A stretch of 64,000 nt of DNA, taken from Plasmopara viticola (lineage: Eukaryota > Oomycota > Peronosporomycetes > Peronosporales > Peronosporaceae). Under the pieces are notes generated by a model that saw only the letters and a program-made list of their open reading frames with translations, ran no database searches and was not told the origin of the DNA. Below, one piece after another: positions 21,510-30,433 of the stretch; position 1 is the first letter of the stretch; every line of letters starts with the position of its first letter. Where the stretch lies: positions 1,959,608 to 2,023,607 of the forward strand of contig MBPM02000002.1 in assembly GCA_001695595.3 (NCBI GenBank), in the 5' to 3' direction. The translations under genes were made by a program, and so were the position numbers.

Positions 21510-23774
21510 ATGTACCGCGTACTGGAGGGCGAACGGAGCATGCTGCAACTGGACAAGACAGAGTTTTCTGCAGCTCACACGGACACCATCAAGTACGATA
21601 GTTCAGCAAGCATGCCAGCGTCTCGGCTAGATCGACAAGAACCGGCTATTGCTTCCAAAAAGTCGTCATCCATTCCGCCCACCGAAGGTGATCCACCAGA
21701 CGTCGTGCTGCACTCGGACGGATGCGCAATCGCTGTTCATCTATCGGTCTTGCAACTGCGCTGTCCATGGCTTTACAAACAATTACGTCAGCTACGACAC
21801 TTATCCGAACGAAAAGACGGTACAATTTCGCTCAAAGTGCTCGAAAACGAAGAGCTACGTATGCTGCGGGACCAGGCTAAGAGCGTGTGTAAGTGTCCAC
21901 TGCGCGATCATCGGCATTTACGTTTAGATTACGTACGTTGCGTAGCTCATGAAAGGTTAAATGATGATGGAGGGACCTGCAATCTTCCGCAGGACAATTT
22001 CACGATGAATCAACCACGAAAAAGGCCACGCCAGGATCCTGATGAAGTAACAGACGAAAACCAACCACCTGCGAACCAATACGTTGCAACCAAGTTACGT
22101 CGTGCCAGGAGTCTATTTAGCGAAGCAGACGTGTTGAACCCGGTCACACTTTCTCGTCTCGAGAGAGAGAAAGAGCAACGACGAGGCGTATTGCACGTGA
22201 AGATCGAAGGAACAAATCTTTGGGCCGTCGTTGCGGCGGTCGAGTATATTTATCGATTTAAAGTCCGAATCGTTGAAGAAAGCAATGCCATTCAAGCGGT
22301 TAAGCTTGGGCAGTGGTTGAGAATGCGGCATTCGATGCTATATTTTTGCCTTTTGCTTGCGATTCGACACGTTACGACGTCGACGTGGATGGAATTACTA
22401 CTCGATACTTCAGCTTTACCGGATAAAGTCATGCGTCGTATTTTGTGTGATGACTTGATGACATTTGTCAAGACCTTAAAGCCTGACCAGTATCACGATG
22501 TCTTGACCGACATGCGGTGCGTGTATATCAGTCGATTGAAACATCACGATATCCTGATTCGAGCAGTGGTGGAACTGATCAACAATATTCGACTCGTAGA
22601 GTTTTGGAGAAATTTACTGGACGCATTAAGCATATGGTTATGCAATCGCTTCCAGACGCCCCATCCGCCATCTCTTCGCGCCATGCATCGTTTTTTTGCA
22701 CCAGAGTGGAAACCATACATGGAACGAAAACCCGTGGAACTCGAAGTCAAGCCTGGAGAAGGCAATTTGTTTACGTTGTTGGAATTTGGCGACTTTCAGC
22801 TTCAAGTACGCATCGACATTACAGACGAAATGCCAATTTTGTGGCGTATTATTAGATCTTCGTCACCCCAGCTGCTAACGACTGATCCGGATCATGGAAT
22901 TACGTTTAAAACCAATCCTCACTTTTGGATACGTGGCCAAATGAAGGTCAAGTATTGGCGTGCTCAACCAAATCATGCCGAAGTGTTTCAAGAGGTAGTG
23001 ATCGAGTACCAGCACTGTCCGAAACAATATAGTCAATGGGGGGATCTTGTCCTCCCTTCACCAGCAAGTTTGGCTCCTGTCGTTTCAAAAGCAGCGTTTC
23101 AGCCTGAAGGTCCCGGAAAAGTGCAGTTTCGAGGTCGTTTCTTCGTTTGGGGAGATCCCGTGTGCAGTATGTACCACTTTCTGCTGCAAACGACGCTCTT
23201 TTATTCGGCTCCACATGAGGCATCGACCGAGCTGACGGATCTAATGGTTGTGTCTGAGATGCAGCGATTGCCATTGGAGACACTTGTGCTTGTACTGCGC
23301 AGCGACCGTTTACGTATTCCAGGAGGCGAACGAACGTTGCTACGATGCTTGAACAAGCTTGTGTTTGGTACCAGCTTTAGCTATCTCGGCAGTTCTTCTA
23401 ATTCAGTGCCTTTAAAGTACAATGGACGTGCCAAAGACGTCATTCGTCTGTACAAATGCGTCCGATGGTGTTTCATACCACTTGACGATATCATTGGCAC
23501 TCTTCGACGGTCACCGCGGGAGCTGCAATTTTACGAGTTGATTGAAAGGGGGCTTCAAGATACTTTTCGTCGCTTTTCACGACGCCGTCCTTGGGGCTGG
23601 CGCAAGTACCGACCCGCATACATGAAGAACGAAACGAATGTGATTGAGTTTCGAATTGAAGCTGGCGAGAATGCACTGTCGCCGGAACATTTTCCTTGCG
23701 TCTCAAAGTCGCAGCTAAGTTCTCAAGATTCAATGATCATGAGCCCAGATCCAAAGTACCCATTATCAGCTTGA
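21510..23774 (+). CDS. BTB/POZ-BACK domain protein
   Basis: A single exon of 754 residues from the first ATG (21510); the upstream part of the open frame has no ATG. A BTB fold begins near residue 62 (PPDVVLHSDGCAIAVHLSVL) but is interrupted. The second half (NLWAVVAAVEYIYRF followed by the AVKLGQWLRMRHS helix) appears about 130 residues later, after a basic and polar insert with the nuclear-localisation-like RKRPRQDP. BACK-like helices follow (MELLLDTSALPDKVM), then a central beta-rich region and a C-terminal helical block (LPLETLVLVLRSDRL). BTB-BACK proteins commonly recruit substrates to cullin-3 ubiquitin ligases. No Kelch repeats are seen, so the substrate-binding part is unassigned. The stop lies about 160 bp before the URB1 homologue's start on the same strand. 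Confidence 0.8.
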   Translation: MYRVLEGERSMLQLDKTEFSAAHTDTIKYDSSASMPASRLDRQEPAIASKKSSSIPPTEGDPPDVVLHSDGCAIAVHLSVLQLRCPWLYKQLRQLRHLSERKDGTISLKVLENEELRMLRDQAKSVCKCPLRDHRHLRLDYVRCVAHERLNDDGGTCNLPQDNFTMNQPRKRPRQDPDEVTDENQPPANQYVATKLRRARSLFSEADVLNPVTLSRLEREKEQRRGVLHVKIEGTNLWAVVAAVEYIYRFKVRIVEESNAIQAVKLGQWLRMRHSMLYFCLLLAIRHVTTSTWMELLLDTSALPDKVMRRILCDDLMTFVKTLKPDQYHDVLTDMRCVYISRLKHHDILIRAVVELINNIRLVEFWRNLLDALSIWLCNRFQTPHPPSLRAMHRFFAPEWKPYMERKPVELEVKPGEGNLFTLLEFGDFQLQVRIDITDEMPILWRIIRSSSPQLLTTDPDHGITFKTNPHFWIRGQMKVKYWRAQPNHAEVFQEVVIEYQHCPKQYSQWGDLVLPSPASLAPVVSKAAFQPEGPGKVQFRGRFFVWGDPVCSMYHFLLQTTLFYSAPHEASTELTDLMVVSEMQRLPLETLVLVLRSDRLRIPGGERTLLRCLNKLVFGTSFSYLGSSSNSVPLKYNGRAKDVIRLYKCVRWCFIPLDDIIGTLRRSPRELQFYELIERGLQDTFRRFSRRRPWGWRKYRPAYMKNETNVIEFRIEAGENALSPEHFPCVSKSQLSSQDSMIMSPDPKYPLSA

Positions 23775-23933
23775 AAAGTACTTCAAAGACATGGTAAATT
23801 TGTCTATGAAAAAATGTATGCAACTCGAAGCAATATTTTACTTGGGGTAAACTAGCAAATTATTTGCAATTTTTTTATAATTGCGAGTATACATGTAGTA
23901 TACGCGAGTCGTGCACACCAACAATTGTGTCGG

Positions 23934-26900
23934 ATGGCAGCTCTGCGCGAGTTGCTACTAGCAGCGGAGCGCGACCGCCAGCCTCTCGATGATGCGCTGC
24001 TGTCCTTCTCCCGCGCATTGCTCTTGTCTCCACTCAGTGACACCACTGACTTGCCTCGATACACTGCCGAGAATGCGCATGCTCTTTCTCTCCAGTTTCT
24101 CACTCTCCATCCGCAATGTGAGCTCCTATTACGCGTGTGGCCCGACCAACACGGTGCCGGCCGTCGGTGGGAACGACGCGAGAGCTTTGCAACGTTTCTC
24201 CACGTAGTGACCCACTTGTTAGTGACCCAACAGCAGCACGATGCTACTCGAGCCGAAGCGTTTGCTCTTCGTGTTGTGCGTGAGAAGATATCGCAGCTCG
24301 AAAAGCTCTTGACTTGGAGTGACAAGCCACTGATTGAGTATCGAACTTTGGAATTGCTTGCTTCCGTCGCAAAAGTTAGCGGGGCCACGGCCCGAGAGCT
24401 CGTTCGATTATTCAATTTCCAGTGTCCATCCTTTGTCAAGCTGGCCACAAGACGCTGGAAGAAACGAGAGCCTCAGGACGACGGAGATCCAGTAAGTCCA
24501 TCGTATCAAATACGAGCGGCGTATGTAACTCTAGTGATGACGCTTACAGCGTGTCCGGAAAAGAGTGTCCAGCGTTTCGCAACGAAAGAGGGCGGATTGA
24601 CGTGTTCATTGTTTAAAAGCATGGATGGCGACACGGCTTTGATGCTAACGACCATATTTAACAAATTGCGTGCTTTGGTGCTTGATAACCTGGAAATGGA
24701 CCAGAAGAGCAAGGTGGTCGTGTATAACGCCACTTGTGTCCATCAATTGATAGCGTTGTTGCATGTGGGCGAGGACGAAAGTATCCGCCATACGGCGCTA
24801 GGTGTGCTCAATGCCCTCTTCTTTGAGCGCAGTGCCCTGTATGTTGTACCCCAAAACCATGCACTTCGACTGTTTTGGGCTAAAATGGCGCAGCATGAAG
24901 ACGGCGTGACGTCAGACCAAGCGTATGCTCTTAAAGTCATTCGCAATGCCATTGGTACCATTGGTCTGAATGAATTGATACGCAGTACACAAGCCCAAAC
25001 GCTCGTGCTGCGGTTTCTCACTACGTACCCCGGTTTCCTGGCCGAGTACCTTGCCGCGTTGTCGCTTCAACTCGAGCCAAAGGCAACGTACCGCTGGTTT
25101 TGTAGTGCGTCTTTGATGCAGAAACTGCTCTTGTGCTCACTAGATGCAGGGACAAACGAATTGCTGGCAATCCAAAGCACTGACGCGTCGTGGTGCTCTG
25201 CCCACCTTATTGCGTCGCGGCTGATTGCACCGAGCAATTATCGTAAAGAGCTCTCTCGCTGTATCCAGCACAGTAACCAGCTCGTCATCTATTCATCTCT
25301 TGGAATTATTGAAGCCACGTTAACTCGCTACGAGCGCTTGGCCCCGACGTTAGAGGCGCTCCAGCTTGCTTCTCCAGTGCAGTCGGCGCTCCGCTGTCTC
25401 CTTCCAAGTGCCGAAGTTCTTGTTTCGTTGCTCCTCAAATTGTGTGCCTCCCACGAACGACAGAGTGCACTCATTTACGTCCGTGCGTTGACTGTTTTTC
25501 GTCTCTATCTCGAGTGTCTTCCACATACCATGCGAGAGGTAAAAGTCGATTTGACGAAGATCCTCAGATGGCACTATTTGGACACGCATAGCTCTACGCA
25601 TCCCATGGCAAGTTTGATTGTCGGGGAGATGCTACGCTTACTGCTGGCAGTCGATATTGTACGTCTTCGTTTTCTTGTAACAAGCGCGAATACTGGCATG
25701 CACTCCAAGCTGCAGCAAATGCTGCTCTTGTACGCAATGACACCAAGTCGAGCACTGCAGGAGCTTTGTGGAAAAGTGCTACAACGGACATTGTTGGCGG
25801 CAGACATTTTCGGGTATGATGTGGATGGACGTGCGAGCGAAGAAGTGGCGTTTTGGCTTGATGCTTTGCGACAAAGTCGTAGCAAGACGTGTGCAAAGTT
25901 TACAGAGGAGCTCATGCGGGCGGTGCTTGTAGACGTATTCTTGTATGTCGCTGTGGGCCGTCGTGTGGTGTCAGAAACGGCTTCATCTTCGCCCAGTCCA
26001 GTAACAATAGCGCTGGTCCAGTTTTTGAACTCACGCGATGAAGGGGATGAAAGTCTAGGGCTATTTGCGTTCCGCGGCAATCCGTGCGTTGTGGCGTTTG
26101 CAGTGCGTATTTTACTTGCGCTAATACCGACGAACGAATGTCCGGACCAGTTAATTAGCTTGATCGTAAGCAGCAATACGTCAAGTTTTCAAGACGAAAA
26201 TGAAGAGAGTTTGAGTGAGAAATCGGATGGTAAAAAGCGACTTCGATCCGAAGAGTCAGAATTGTCGAGTGAGCAAGATGATGCATATATGTGGCTGCAG
26301 GAATACTGCAAAGCGCTGGTCTTAGGGCAGCAAGCCGGGAGCTATACTTTTCTGACCAAAAAAGCATCCGCATCTCGCAGCAAGTGGCAATGTGTTCGTG
26401 ATCCGATTGCCTTTACGACTGCGTTAATGGAGATGCCACCGGCTGAGGTTGTATCTGCCTGGAATCAACTTGTCCGTGACTGTGCAACTATCGATCGCTC
26501 ATTTACTCCGCTCTTCTATTATCTGTCCGCACATCCAAACATGGATCTCCTTTCTCTATTAAAGCGGCAGACGGATCGTGCTGCAGCTCAAGCGCTTACA
26601 AAGGCACTTCCCGTGTCTCTTGTTCTCCAGCACGTTCTATTGAATTTTGCAGGCAAAGATGCCAAGGATCGAAACGTAGCTATCTCAACGATCCGGGACA
26701 TGATCCGGCAAAGAGTTTATGACGAGCAACTTACAGCGACAGAGGCAGCGCGAATGTGCGAACAGCTTTTGTGGTTCTTTGCCTCCAGTCACACGGTCGT
26801 TTTGGACGAAAGCCACCAGTTGTGCGAGCTGTTGCTACAACTCGTGACACTCGCACTCGTCTTTGATGTACCTTTCACGATCTGGAAGCGCATTGTATCA

Positions 26901-29900
26901 AAACTACAATCGATGGCAATCCGCGCTATTGACGGCGCACTATGGCGACAGCTGACTGCAGTCCTGCTCGTTGCTTTGCGAGTGAGCTCCAGCAACAAGC
27001 CAGACATTGATCTGTCATTGCTGTGTGACTTTCGCTTGCTGTTTCACCACGCAGGTGTGCCACTTGTTGCGACTTTGGCTTCGTACGTTCCTACCAAGGG
27101 TCAGATCCGTGTACTTGACAAGTTGTTGCACGAATCTAGCGCAACGACAAGCTCTGCACCCCATGTTGTGCTTGTCGCGCAAACAATGGCATCGCTGGAA
27201 AGGATCACGGAGTACAGTTTACTTTCACAGTATGATCGAGCAAACTTGCTTGCAACCAAGCTGTGGCAACTTTTGGCCTGTCAAATTGGCAAGAGATGGC
27301 GACTGTCGTTTTTCACGACCGGATTTACAGTCCTTTGCCGTTTTGGTGGCGTACAGGGTTCAATTGGTGTGAAGTCTGTCGAGACCTTTCTTGTGCCGCT
27401 TATGGTACAATTCGCGCTAACGGTGGCAAGTAGCACGGAACTTTTGCGAGCAATTCTAGCGGCCATTCAGAACGACAATGACGCTGCACCTTTTCCGATT
27501 GTGTTTGAAACGCATTTGTTGCAGCGACTTCAGAATGAAAATGAAGATCGTGTGAAGTTTGTATTGGTGGCAGCTACTTTAAATGTTTTTACGCGAATTC
27601 GAAACTCAGCCTTACGTCGCTTTGCAGAGGACTTGAGTCGACATTGCTTTGAGCGTCTGCTATTGAGGTCACAAGAGAGCTACGTGGCAGAAGTCGCCCT
27701 TTTGAGGCACGTATCGATCGACGCTGTGCAGATGGATGCGTCGGATTCATCGTATACTGCAGTGGTGAAGAAGCTGATTGACTTTAAACGTGAGAATGAA
27801 CCGCTGACGTCTGCACAGCTGCTAGGACTTCTCTTCTTGCTGCGCAGTCCCGCTTATGAACGTATAGACGCAAATTTACTGCCTGTGCTCGTCCAGAGCG
27901 GGCTCTTTGCTTTATTAGCAGCTGAAAAGGACCAGAAAATATGCTCGGCGAGTCGCCAAGCTCTTGAGTTTAAAGCTACGATACTTTTGGCTGAAATTGC
28001 TCTTGATGAGTGTTCAAAGCGTCGAGAAAACGACAACCAAAGATCTGCCGTGCTGAAAACTGTACTGCCACATCTTGCTCAGGCATGTGACGCCATGCAA
28101 CAGCATAGTGGCAACTTTGCGTATCAAAGTTTTGTGGCCCTCACATCACTTTTCCTTCGTCTCGTAGGAAACGAGGCAAAGGCATTAAAGTACGACTTTG
28201 GAGCTCATTTTGACGCTGTCGTGCACCATCCGTGCTTTGTCTACACGTTGCAAACGTTAGACGACGACAATGTACGGATTGGTCTCGTTCGTGTCGTCTC
28301 CTGTCTTGCTCGCATCACGGGCACGTACACGCGCTCCCTCTTGCAGACACTTCTCGGCGCATATTCAATGTCGCTGTCTCTCTTTGATCGCACTTTGCGG
28401 GGCCTGTTCGAAGCATTTGAAGCGCAGAACGTGGATGGATTGACACTCTCAAGCTTTGGCTATCGTTTTGGTGCGTCGTCTACGCTCTCGCTATCGACAA
28501 AGGACGCGCACAATGACTTGGTCGACGATTCGGCTTGGCTTTTAAGTGGCGGGCTCGAACAGAACCGTGTTCGTGTCACGATTGAGCATTTCCCCTTAGA
28601 CCGCCAGATCTCGACAGCTGATGACGTTTTGCAACTTGATACTGAGTTTTCCATCGTAGAGGATGGAAACGAGATATCGGACAAGCAAGCGCTAGTGTAC
28701 GATCCAGCGTTTCTGTTCCCCATGCTGTCTCACTTTATCTCGTCTTCTGATCTTCCAGAGAGCGGCGTTGTGCAGCAAGGTCTCTTGGGTACTGCCATTC
28801 GTGCCACGTCGTCAAGTGTTTTAAGAGTTCGAGAGTACGCATATGGAATACTTGCGCATCTGCACGAATGTCTCCAGGCGACAACAGAAGTTTCCAGTGA
28901 CTTTAAAGCGGGACGTCAAGTGCATTTACTGCTTGATGTTTTTCGTCGTGGTGTGCAAGAATCACTCGAACAAGTGCCGTCGTTGCTTACTGTCTTTTTA
29001 AACGATGCGCTTGCCGTGTTATTGAGACCAACGCACGTGCTTTATCCTCACGTAAATCATTTTCTATTAGCGCGTCCAGCGATGGATCTCGCGGATGTGC
29101 CGATGTTTTACTCGCTATTTAACAGTCGAGCCCCGTTAACGTATCGCCAAGAACGGTCGTGGCTGCTTCATACGTTGCGTCGAGGTCTACGCAACGATAC
29201 AGACATGGTGCTGCTAGAACGCCGTCACGTGCTTTCAATGCTCTTGAGCTTTTACAGCTCGGAACTTGCTGATACTCACACACAACCGTTGATCACAAGC
29301 ATTCTATTGGCTGCCCTGTGCACACCATCAGGCGGTGTTTCCTTGGTCGTCAAAGCCGGTTTACTATCGTGGCTAGCGATGCAGTTTTTAAGGCTAGGAC
29401 CTGCACTTGCCAAGTCGGATTCAAGAAAAGACGCTGCTCAGTTGCTTCCTCTGATGACGCTGTTGGAACGAGCACTACAGAACAGCGTCTGGGACGAGCT
29501 AGAGGCGAGTCACCAGCACGGGACGGCGCTGCAGGCCATAAGCGCGTATTCAGCAATGCACGCTGCGGTGACAACGCGTCGTACTGAGTTAAAGCCTGAT
29601 GATTTGGCCAAGGCTTCTGCTGTCGCCGTGTTGGTTGTTCGACGCGCTGGTGTCGCGACTCCACTCGAGCTTTTGTCGAAAGCTTTGGAGATGGTTCACG
29701 GAGACACTGCGCTGGAAAGTGCTCTCCTAGTGACTAGCAATCTCGATCGATGGATCCTACACCAGCATCATGGTGACGTTCAAAAAACACGTTTTGGGGA
29801 CTGGGCCATGTTGCTCAAGCAAGTGGCTTCGATTTTAATGTTGTGGCACTCAAAAGGCATTATGACGCGACAAGAGCAAGTCAGGCGGGGTTTTGACCAG

Positions 29901-29990
29901 CTTAAAGCTGTCTTGGATCAAGTGCCGACCTTAAAACAGCTCGTTATAAGTTCTGACGTGGAGAAAGAATATACTTCTGCGATACTATAG
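23934..29990 (+). CDS. URB1: Nucleolar pre-ribosomal-associated protein 1 (Npa1/URB1)
   Basis: One uninterrupted exon of 2,018 residues, within the range for the family (about 1,760 in yeast and 2,270 in human). I start at ATG 23934 (MAALRELLLAAERD) because the upstream frame begins with a non-ATG codon. The protein is almost entirely alpha-helical repeat. The Npa1 N-terminal domain is recognisable at about residues 190-370 (YVTLVMTLTACPEKSV, LTTIFNKLRALVLDN, TALGVLNALFFERS, ALKVIRNAIGTIGLNELI). An acidic Ser-rich linker sits near residue 770. The NopRA1 C-terminal domain covers about 1,620-1,830 (SVLRVREYAYGILAHLHE, FYSLFNSRAPLTYRQERSW). In yeast Urb1 works in early 60S pre-ribosomes in the nucleolus, with Dbp6, Npa2, Nop8 and Rsa3. 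It is the longest intron-free gene here. Confidence 0.92.
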   Translation: MAALRELLLAAERDRQPLDDALLSFSRALLLSPLSDTTDLPRYTAENAHALSLQFLTLHPQCELLLRVWPDQHGAGRRWERRESFATFLHVVTHLLVTQQQHDATRAEAFALRVVREKISQLEKLLTWSDKPLIEYRTLELLASVAKVSGATARELVRLFNFQCPSFVKLATRRWKKREPQDDGDPVSPSYQIRAAYVTLVMTLTACPEKSVQRFATKEGGLTCSLFKSMDGDTALMLTTIFNKLRALVLDNLEMDQKSKVVVYNATCVHQLIALLHVGEDESIRHTALGVLNALFFERSALYVVPQNHALRLFWAKMAQHEDGVTSDQAYALKVIRNAIGTIGLNELIRSTQAQTLVLRFLTTYPGFLAEYLAALSLQLEPKATYRWFCSASLMQKLLLCSLDAGTNELLAIQSTDASWCSAHLIASRLIAPSNYRKELSRCIQHSNQLVIYSSLGIIEATLTRYERLAPTLEALQLASPVQSALRCLLPSAEVLVSLLLKLCASHERQSALIYVRALTVFRLYLECLPHTMREVKVDLTKILRWHYLDTHSSTHPMASLIVGEMLRLLLAVDIVRLRFLVTSANTGMHSKLQQMLLLYAMTPSRALQELCGKVLQRTLLAADIFGYDVDGRASEEVAFWLDALRQSRSKTCAKFTEELMRAVLVDVFLYVAVGRRVVSETASSSPSPVTIALVQFLNSRDEGDESLGLFAFRGNPCVVAFAVRILLALIPTNECPDQLISLIVSSNTSSFQDENEESLSEKSDGKKRLRSEESELSSEQDDAYMWLQEYCKALVLGQQAGSYTFLTKKASASRSKWQCVRDPIAFTTALMEMPPAEVVSAWNQLVRDCATIDRSFTPLFYYLSAHPNMDLLSLLKRQTDRAAAQALTKALPVSLVLQHVLLNFAGKDAKDRNVAISTIRDMIRQRVYDEQLTATEAARMCEQLLWFFASSHTVVLDESHQLCELLLQLVTLALVFDVPFTIWKRIVSKLQSMAIRAIDGALWRQLTAVLLVALRVSSSNKPDIDLSLLCDFRLLFHHAGVPLVATLASYVPTKGQIRVLDKLLHESSATTSSAPHVVLVAQTMASLERITEYSLLSQYDRANLLATKLWQLLACQIGKRWRLSFFTTGFTVLCRFGGVQGSIGVKSVETFLVPLMVQFALTVASSTELLRAILAAIQNDNDAAPFPIVFETHLLQRLQNENEDRVKFVLVAATLNVFTRIRNSALRRFAEDLSRHCFERLLLRSQESYVAEVALLRHVSIDAVQMDASDSSYTAVVKKLIDFKRENEPLTSAQLLGLLFLLRSPAYERIDANLLPVLVQSGLFALLAAEKDQKICSASRQALEFKATILLAEIALDECSKRRENDNQRSAVLKTVLPHLAQACDAMQQHSGNFAYQSFVALTSLFLRLVGNEAKALKYDFGAHFDAVVHHPCFVYTLQTLDDDNVRIGLVRVVSCLARITGTYTRSLLQTLLGAYSMSLSLFDRTLRGLFEAFEAQNVDGLTLSSFGYRFGASSTLSLSTKDAHNDLVDDSAWLLSGGLEQNRVRVTIEHFPLDRQISTADDVLQLDTEFSIVEDGNEISDKQALVYDPAFLFPMLSHFISSSDLPESGVVQQGLLGTAIRATSSSVLRVREYAYGILAHLHECLQATTEVSSDFKAGRQVHLLLDVFRRGVQESLEQVPSLLTVFLNDALAVLLRPTHVLYPHVNHFLLARPAMDLADVPMFYSLFNSRAPLTYRQERSWLLHTLRRGLRNDTDMVLLERRHVLSMLLSFYSSELADTHTQPLITSILLAALCTPSGGVSLVVKAGLLSWLAMQFLRLGPALAKSDSRKDAAQLLPLMTLLERALQNSVWDELEASHQHGTALQAISAYSAMHAAVTTRRTELKPDDLAKASAVAVLVVRRAGVATPLELLSKALEMVHGDTALESALLVTSNLDRWILHQHHGDVQKTRFGDWAMLLKQVASILMLWHSKGIMTRQEQVRRGFDQLKAVLDQVPTLKQLVISSDVEKEYTSAIL

Positions 29991-30082
29991 ATGGTTTCGT
30001 CATGGTTCTATGCAACAAAAGCTAAATCTACCTACTATTGCAAATATTAATCATGCGAGATGGGCAACCCATTATGGTGGAC

Positions 30083-30433
30083 ATTTACTCAAGTATTGTA
30101 TTGTATTGTATTACGTTATCGCGTTGCCAAGTTATGCACGTGCTAGGCTCTATGGCTAGTCCACGGCATAGAGTGGTGTCCGCATACGTCGAGTCTCGTT
30201 CGGCGGGCAGCGCAGCCAGCACCGAGGCCGTGAGGGTCTTCCATTATTTTGTGTAGTTCTGACTTGGTAAGAGCCCAGGTGGCGCCCTGGTGCTGGAGAC
30301 CGTCGCGTCGAGGGTGAGACTCGTTAGAGACCTGCAGATGCCCGAGAGCACCTGCCCGAAGCGCGCGAGCATTTAGCCCCCGCGCTTGGAAGGAGGGCGT
30401 CACCCCAACCTTTTCCGAAAAATTTACTCAAGT
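30083..30433 (-). mobile_element. Short LINE-derived SINE-like element, copy 2
   Basis: The body is 30095-30421 (327 bp), flanked by the 12-bp duplication ATTTACTCAAGT (30083-30094 and 30422-30433). It is read on the minus strand and has the same 5' module, the same two internal joins and a (TACAA)n tail as copy 1. It inserted about 90 bp downstream of the URB1 stop codon without disrupting the gene. No coding capacity. Confidence 0.9.

Noticed and set aside
24422..29664. Many 60-200 codon frames on both strands inside the URB1 gene
   Set aside because: Shadows of a long, codon-biased exon; none has its own domain.
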